Part shown: piece by piece, positions 5,021-8,465 of the stretch
How positions within the stretch are numbered: position 1 is the stretch's first letter
Layout of the letters: every line of letters starts with the position of its first letter
NCBI GenBank assembly: GCA_013696235.1
Contig: JACCYY010000273.1
Span: forward strand, 1-8,465
DNA: 8,465 nt
From: Sporichthyaceae bacterium
GTDB taxonomy: Bacteria; Actinomycetota; Actinomycetes; JACCYY01
Direction of reading: 5' to 3'
Made by a program: the position numbers and the translations under genes
The notes under the pieces: model-generated
What the model saw: the letters and a program-made list of their open reading frames with translations, nothing else
Databases searched by the model: none
What the model was told of the DNA's origin: nothing

Positions 5021-6475
5021 GTGCCGGCGACCACCACGTACGGCCGTCCGGTCGGTCGCGGAGACCCGGCCTTCCGCAAGGCGATGACGTTCGTCGCGAT
5101 GACGGTCGTGGTGCCTGGCACGGCGCACCTCGCCGCCGGCCGGCGCCGCCTCGGCCGGTTCCTGATCCGGGCTTGGCTCACCCTGGTCGGGCTGGCGCTC
5201 GTCACCGCCATGATCTTCCTGCTCGACCAGGGTTTCCTGATCAGGCTGTCGACGGAGTCGTGGCTGCTCACCCTGCTGCGGTGGGGTGCGGTCGTCGTCG
5301 GTGTCGGGTGGGCGCTGGCCGTGCTCCACGCGTACGTCCTGGCACACCCGCCGGCGATCGAGCGGAGCCGCCGTCTGGTCGCCACCGGCATCGCCCTGCT
5401 CGCCGCCGGCGCGATCCTGGGGCCGACGATCTTCGTGTCGAACGTCATCGACGGCCAGCGCAGCCTGATCTCGATCTTTCCCGAGGGAAGCGCGGACCTC
5501 GGCGACCGGGTGAACATCCTCCTGCTGGGCGGTGACGCGGGCGCTGACCGGTTCGGGTTGCGCCCGGACAGCATCAACGTGGCGAGCGTGGAAGTCTCGA
5601 CCGGGCGACCGGTGCTGTTCAGCCTGCCGCGCAACATGCAACGCGCCCCGTTCGAGTCGGGCACGCCGTTGGCGGAGGAGTTCCCGAACGGGTACGTGTG
5701 CGAGGACGGCGGCTGCATGCTCAACGGCATCTACACGTACGCGATCGACCGCCCGGAGCTGTTCCCGGCCGGCGCCTCGGACACCGAGCGCGGGACGCTC
5801 GCGATGAAGAACGTCGTGGGGGCCACCCTCGGCCTCGACATCGACTTCTACGTGATCGTCGACCTGCAGGGTTTCGAGGGCATCGTGGACGCGCTCGGCG
5901 GCGTGCAGATCGACGTGACGGAGCGGGTCCCGATCGGCGGCAACGCCGACGACCCGAGCGCGCCGGTCGAGGGGTACATCGAGCCGGGTGTCCAGGTGCT
6001 CGACGGGCACGAGGCGCTCTGGTACTCGCGGTCCCGCACGAACACGAGCGACTACGACCGGATGTCGCGCCAGCGCTGCGTCCTCGGCGCGATCCTCAAC
6101 CAGGCGGACCCGGCGAACGTGCTGCTCAACTACACCGAGCTGGCCGCGTCGGCCGAGGCGACCCTGGCCACCGACATCCCGCAGGGGTCCCTGAACGCCC
6201 TCGTGCAGGTCGGTCTGCTGGCGAAGTCGCAGTCGATCACCAGCGTGCAGTTCGTCCCGCCGCTGATCCCGGACACCGCCGACCCGGACTTCCAGCTGAT
6301 CCGCGCCAGCGTCGAGCAGGCGATCGAGGCATCGGAGGAAGCACCCGACCCGGCCGAGACTGGTGCCGCACCGCCGCCGGCCGACGGCGGCGAGGAGCCT
6401 CCGCCGGACCCTGGCGACCCAGACGCGCCGCCCGCCGCGCCGGTCCCGGTGGCCGACGTCTGCTCGTACGGCTGA
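5021..6475 (+). CDS. LytR-CpsA-Psr (LCP) family cell-wall glycopolymer transferase
   Basis: A 484-residue LCP protein. Family members transfer undecaprenyl-phosphate-linked glycopolymers (in actinobacteria, arabinogalactan-type polymers or glycans) to peptidoglycan or proteins outside the membrane. Clear helices lie at 47-68, 81-108 and 119-142, with a weaker hydrophobic stretch at 21-38. Basic loops at 41-46 and 115-118 fit a cytoplasmic side, so three spanning helices place the catalytic domain outside. The LCP core (about 165-360) shows NILLLGGDAG, RFGLRPDS (177-184), SLPRNM (201-206), DLQGFEGIVDALGGVQIDV (281-299), LDGHEALWYSRSR (327-339) and DYDRMSRQRCVLGAI (344-358), with the conserved Arg and Asp residues that bind phosphate and metal. 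The tail from about 440 is rich in Pro, Asp and Ala and ends in ADVCSYG. All four cysteines (227, 232, 353, 481) are on the extracytoplasmic side. The start GTG 5021 is chosen from its GAGGAGG site. Confidence 0.93.
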   Translation: MPATTTYGRPVGRGDPAFRKAMTFVAMTVVVPGTAHLAAGRRRLGRFLIRAWLTLVGLALVTAMIFLLDQGFLIRLSTESWLLTLLRWGAVVVGVGWALAVLHAYVLAHPPAIERSRRLVATGIALLAAGAILGPTIFVSNVIDGQRSLISIFPEGSADLGDRVNILLLGGDAGADRFGLRPDSINVASVEVSTGRPVLFSLPRNMQRAPFESGTPLAEEFPNGYVCEDGGCMLNGIYTYAIDRPELFPAGASDTERGTLAMKNVVGATLGLDIDFYVIVDLQGFEGIVDALGGVQIDVTERVPIGGNADDPSAPVEGYIEPGVQVLDGHEALWYSRSRTNTSDYDRMSRQRCVLGAILNQADPANVLLNYTELAASAEATLATDIPQGSLNALVQVGLLAKSQSITSVQFVPPLIPDTADPDFQLIRASVEQAIEASEEAPDPAETGAAPPPADGGEEPPPDPGDPDAPPAAPVPVADVCSYG

Positions 6476-6483
6476 CCACCCGA

Positions 6484-7020
6484 TCAGGGGCTGGGAGCGC
6501 GAGACGCCTCGATCGCAGCGCGGCGGGCGAGCCTGGCCTGGCGGCGGATCAGCGCCTCGTTGAAGCGGCGCTCCTCCGCCGGCGTCCCGGGTTCGACGCC
6601 GGGGACGGGCCGTGGGCGCTCGTGCTCGTCGATCCCGACGAACGCGAGGTACGCCGAGGCGACGTGATGGGTCGCCTCGACCCGGTCCCACGGCTCGGCG
6701 GTGACCCGCACGCCGACCTCCATCGACGTGCGCCCGGTCCAGTTGACCTGCGCCTCGCAGGTGACCAGGTCGCCCACGTGCACGCTGACCAGGAAGACCA
6801 TCTCGTCCATCGCGACCGTGACGGCGGCGCCGCCTGAGTGCCGGGCCGCGGCCGCCCCCGCGGCGTCGTCGACCATCTTCATGATCACGCCACCGTGGAC
6901 GTTGCCGTAGAGGTTGACGTCGAGGGCGTCCATGATCCGCGCGAGCCGGATCCGCGAGGCGGCCGCCGGGACCGGTGACAGCCCCGCTGACGGTCCTTGG
7001 GACAGTCCCGGCGTAGTCAC
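6484..7020 (-). CDS. Acyl-CoA thioesterase (hotdog, ACOT/YciA type)
   Basis: A 178-residue single-hotdog acyl-CoA hydrolase that releases a free acid and CoA. The motif [20 protein letters not shown] (36-55) is the family's helix-and-loop signature, with catalytic Asp at 51 or 52. [18 protein letters not shown], then [13 protein letters not shown], then [10 protein letters not shown] complete the fold. The basic C-terminal tail [11 protein letters not shown] is common in actinobacterial members. Acyl-chain preference is not readable. The start is GTG 7018-7020, whose GTGA overlaps the scoB stop by 4 nt. The open frame continues to 7218, but that would run antiparallel to no feature and simply overlap scoB, so the coupled start is favoured. 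It is the third gene of scoA-scoB-thioesterase and converges on the LCP gene with an 8-nt gap, leaving no room for a separate terminator. Confidence 0.93.
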   Translation of the reverse strand: MTTPGLSQGPSAGLSPVPAAASRIRLARIMDALDVNLYGNVHGGVIMKMVDDAAGAAAARHSGGAAVTVAMDEMVFLVSVHVGDLVTCEAQVNWTGRTSMEVGVRVTAEPWDRVEATHHVASAYLAFVGIDEHERPRPVPGVEPGTPAEERRFNEALIRRQARLARRAAIEASRAPSP

Positions 7021-7688
7021 GGCATTTCGGCCGTGACCTGCATGACGGTCGGTTCTGACGGCACCAGGATCTCCGGCCCGGTGGCCGTCCGGACGTCGTC
7101 GACGGTGACGCCGGGCGCGAGCTCGCGCAGCACGAGCCCGTCGGCGGTGACGTCGAGCACCGCGAGGTCGGTGATGATCCGGTGCACGACCGCCTTGCCG
7201 GTGAGCGGCAGCGTGCACTCCTCGACGATCTTGTGCGACCCGTCCTTGGCGACATGCTCCATGGTCACCACGACCCGCTTGGCTCCATGGACCAGGTCCA
7301 TCGCGCCGCCCATGCCCTTGACCATCTTCCCGGGGATCATCCAGTTCGCCAGGTCGCCCGTCCGCGACACCTGCATCGCCCCGAGGATCGCCGCGTCGAT
7401 GTGGCCGCCACGGATCATGCCGAAGCTGGTCGCCGAGTCGAAGAACACCGCGCCGCGCTGCAGCGTCACGGTCTCCTTCCCGGCGTTGATCAGGTCCGGG
7501 TCCTCGTCACCTTCGTACGGGTACGGGCCGACGCCGAGGATGCCGTTCTCGCTCTGCAGGACGACGTGGACGCCGGCGGGCAGGTAGTTCGGCACGAGCG
7601 TCGGCAGCCCGATTCCGAGGTTGACGTACTGCCCGTCCTCGAGCTCCATCGCGGCCCGTGCAGCGAGCTGCTCGCGGGTAAGCGTCAT
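7017..7688 (-). CDS. scoB: Succinyl-CoA:3-ketoacid CoA-transferase subunit B
   Basis: A 223-residue beta subunit of a class I CoA-transferase, which transfers CoA from succinyl-CoA to acetoacetate or a related 3-oxoacid. The SENGILG motif (46-52) contains the catalytic glutamate E47, which forms the glutamyl-CoA thioester. [15 protein letters not shown] (23-37), [38 protein letters not shown] and the C-terminal [20 protein letters not shown] are typical of ScoB. The length is normal. ATG 7686-7688 overlaps the scoA stop as ATGA, and no strong Shine-Dalgarno is present, so translation probably depends on scoA. Related AtoA and PcaJ proteins share these motifs, so the precise ketoacid is inferred from the ScoA partner. 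Confidence 0.95.
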   Translation of the reverse strand: MTLTREQLAARAAMELEDGQYVNLGIGLPTLVPNYLPAGVHVVLQSENGILGVGPYPYEGDEDPDLINAGKETVTLQRGAVFFDSATSFGMIRGGHIDAAILGAMQVSRTGDLANWMIPGKMVKGMGGAMDLVHGAKRVVVTMEHVAKDGSHKIVEECTLPLTGKAVVHRIITDLAVLDVTADGLVLRELAPGVTVDDVRTATGPEILVPSEPTVMQVTAEMP

Positions 7689-8446
7689 GGCGCCACCGCC
7701 CGGCGGACCGTCCGTCGCTCGATCCGCTTCTCGACGTCCGGCCCCACGTCGACCACGCGCTGGACGTAGATCCCGGGGAGGTGGATCTCGTCCGGGTGCA
7801 GGTCACCGGGCTCCACCAGCTCCTCCACCTCGGCGATCGTGATCTTCCCGGCCATGGCGCAGAGCGGGTTGAAGTTCCGGGCGGAGAGGTTGAAGACGAG
7901 GTTGCCGTGCCGGTCCCCGCGGGCAGCGTGCACGAGCCCGAAGTCGCAGATGATCGCCTCCTCCAGCACGTACTCGCGCCCGTCGTAGACTCGCGTGTCC
8001 TTTCTCGGCGAGGCGAGGGCGACCGACCCGTCCGGCGCATACCGCCACGGCAGCCCGCCGTCCGCGACCTGGGTGCCGCCGCCGGTCGCCGTGTAGAACG
8101 CCGGGATGCCGCACCCGCCGGCCCGCAGCCGCTCGGCGAGCGTGCCCTGCGGCGTGAGCTCGACCTCGAGCTCGCCGGAGAGGAACTGCCTGGCGAACTC
8201 CTTGTTCTCCCCGACGTACGAGGAGGTCATTCGCCCGATCCGGTGGTCGGCCAGCAGGATGCCGAGCCCCCAGTCGTCCACGCCGCAGTTGTTGGAGACC
8301 GCCGACAGGTCGGTCGTGCCCTGCGCGTGCAGCGCCGCGATCAGCGCGCTCGGGATCCCGCACAGGCCGAACCCGCCGACCGCGAGGCTGGCCCCGTCGG
8401 GGATGTCAGCGACGGCGTCCGCCGCGCTCCCGACCACCTTGTCCAT
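7685..8446 (-). CDS. scoA: Succinyl-CoA:3-ketoacid CoA-transferase subunit A
   Basis: A 253-residue alpha subunit partnering ScoB. The sequence shows [12 protein letters not shown] at the start, GGFGLCGIP (24-32), [12 protein letters not shown] (51-62), [49 protein letters not shown] and [12 protein letters not shown], all characteristic of ScoA. ATG 8444-8446 is chosen because GAGGTG (8453-8458 on the other strand) lies 6 nt upstream and because family members begin MDKVV. A GTG at 8455, three codons upstream, is the alternative and would use GGGGAG at the window edge. The C-terminus is complete and overlaps scoB by 4 nt. The promoter lies beyond base 8465. The substrate is probably acetoacetate or another 3-ketoacid, for ketone-body, leucine or short-chain acid use. 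Confidence 0.95.
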   Translation of the reverse strand: MDKVVGSAADAVADIPDGASLAVGGFGLCGIPSALIAALHAQGTTDLSAVSNNCGVDDWGLGILLADHRIGRMTSSYVGENKEFARQFLSGELEVELTPQGTLAERLRAGGCGIPAFYTATGGGTQVADGGLPWRYAPDGSVALASPRKDTRVYDGREYVLEEAIICDFGLVHAARGDRHGNLVFNLSARNFNPLCAMAGKITIAEVEELVEPGDLHPDEIHLPGIYVQRVVDVGPDVEKRIERRTVRRAVAP

Positions 8447-8452
8447 GATCTG

Positions 8453-8458
8453 CACCTC
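8453..8458 (-). promoter_or_regulatory. Ribosome binding site deciding the scoA start
   Basis: Read on the minus strand, GAGGTG sits 6 nt before ATG 8446, an ideal distance. It overlaps the competing GTG start at 8455, so use of this site implies initiation at the ATG. Confidence 0.6.
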
Positions 8459-8465
8459 ACTCCCC

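Noticed and set aside
2953..5730. Long minus-strand open frame (925 codons) opposite purE, the dehydrogenase and the LCP 5' region
   Set aside because: Low-complexity Arg/Ser/Pro-rich translation with no family motif, antisense to genes with clear motifs. It is a typical artefact of high-GC third positions.
6373..6391. 7-bp GC hairpin in the LCP 3' coding region
   Set aside because: It arises from repeated proline/alanine/glycine codons in the low-complexity tail, about 80 nt before the stop. No reason to call it a regulator.
7021..7218. Upstream extension of the thioesterase frame
   Set aside because: Arg/His-rich sequence inside scoB. The GTGA overlap at 7017-7020 gives a simple coupled start just before the hotdog domain.
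4973..7255. Minus-strand open frame of 760 codons across the LCP gene
   Set aside because: Arg- and His-rich nonsense translation opposite a well-supported LCP gene; no recognisable domain or ribosome site.
7287..7301. 15-bp near-palindrome ATGGACC-A-GGTCCAT within scoB
   Set aside because: It encodes the conserved residues around GAMDLVHGA, so coding constraint explains it; it is not located near a start or promoter.

Overview
The window is ordinary-looking chromosome from a high-GC Gram-positive bacterium (Actinobacteria). Signs of this are the strong G/C bias at third codon positions, several GTG starts, tightly packed operons, long spurious antisense reading frames, and the gene order GtrA / purK / purE / acyl-CoA dehydrogenase near an LCP-family gene. 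From memory, that order is shared with mycobacteria and relatives (Mycobacterium tuberculosis Rv3277-Rv3274c). The species cannot be named from the sequence. No rRNA, tRNA, CRISPR array, insertion sequence or prophage gene was seen.

Layout. Bases 1-127 hold the 3' end of an OmpR/PhoB-type response regulator (+). Convergent with it, on the minus strand, are a GtrA-family four-helix membrane protein (137-625) and, just upstream of it, an adenosine-deaminase-superfamily enzyme (671-1732). That enzyme looks more like the 6-aminodeoxyfutalosine deaminases of menaquinone synthesis than a true adenosine deaminase. A divergent intergenic region (1733-1847) carries a probable leaderless promoter for the plus-strand operon purK-purE-acyl-CoA dehydrogenase (1848-4737), whose genes overlap or are 3 nt apart. 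PurK and PurE carry out the two-step N5-CAIR route of purine synthesis. The acyl-CoA dehydrogenase is a conserved but functionally unrelated operon partner.

Bases 4738-5020 look empty at first sight but hold three things: a small hairpin/palindrome (4749-4765), a 50-codon ORF with an extended Shine-Dalgarno match and a signal-peptide-like product (4796-4948), and a 30-nt nearly perfect inverted repeat starting on that ORF's stop codon (4946-4975). An LCP (LytR-CpsA-Psr) cell-wall glycopolymer transferase follows (5021-6475). It converges with an 8-nt gap on a minus-strand operon (8446 down to 6484) of scoA, scoB and a hotdog acyl-CoA thioesterase. Both junctions of that operon are 4-nt start/stop overlaps. 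The operon should exchange CoA between succinyl-CoA and a 3-ketoacid such as acetoacetate, with the thioesterase removing CoA from an acyl-CoA.

Most of the window is housekeeping. The points most worth a second look are the deaminase's likely true substrate, the unannotated small secreted ORF with its hairpin, and the apparently leaderless start of purK. I see no convincing new multi-gene defence or biosynthetic system.
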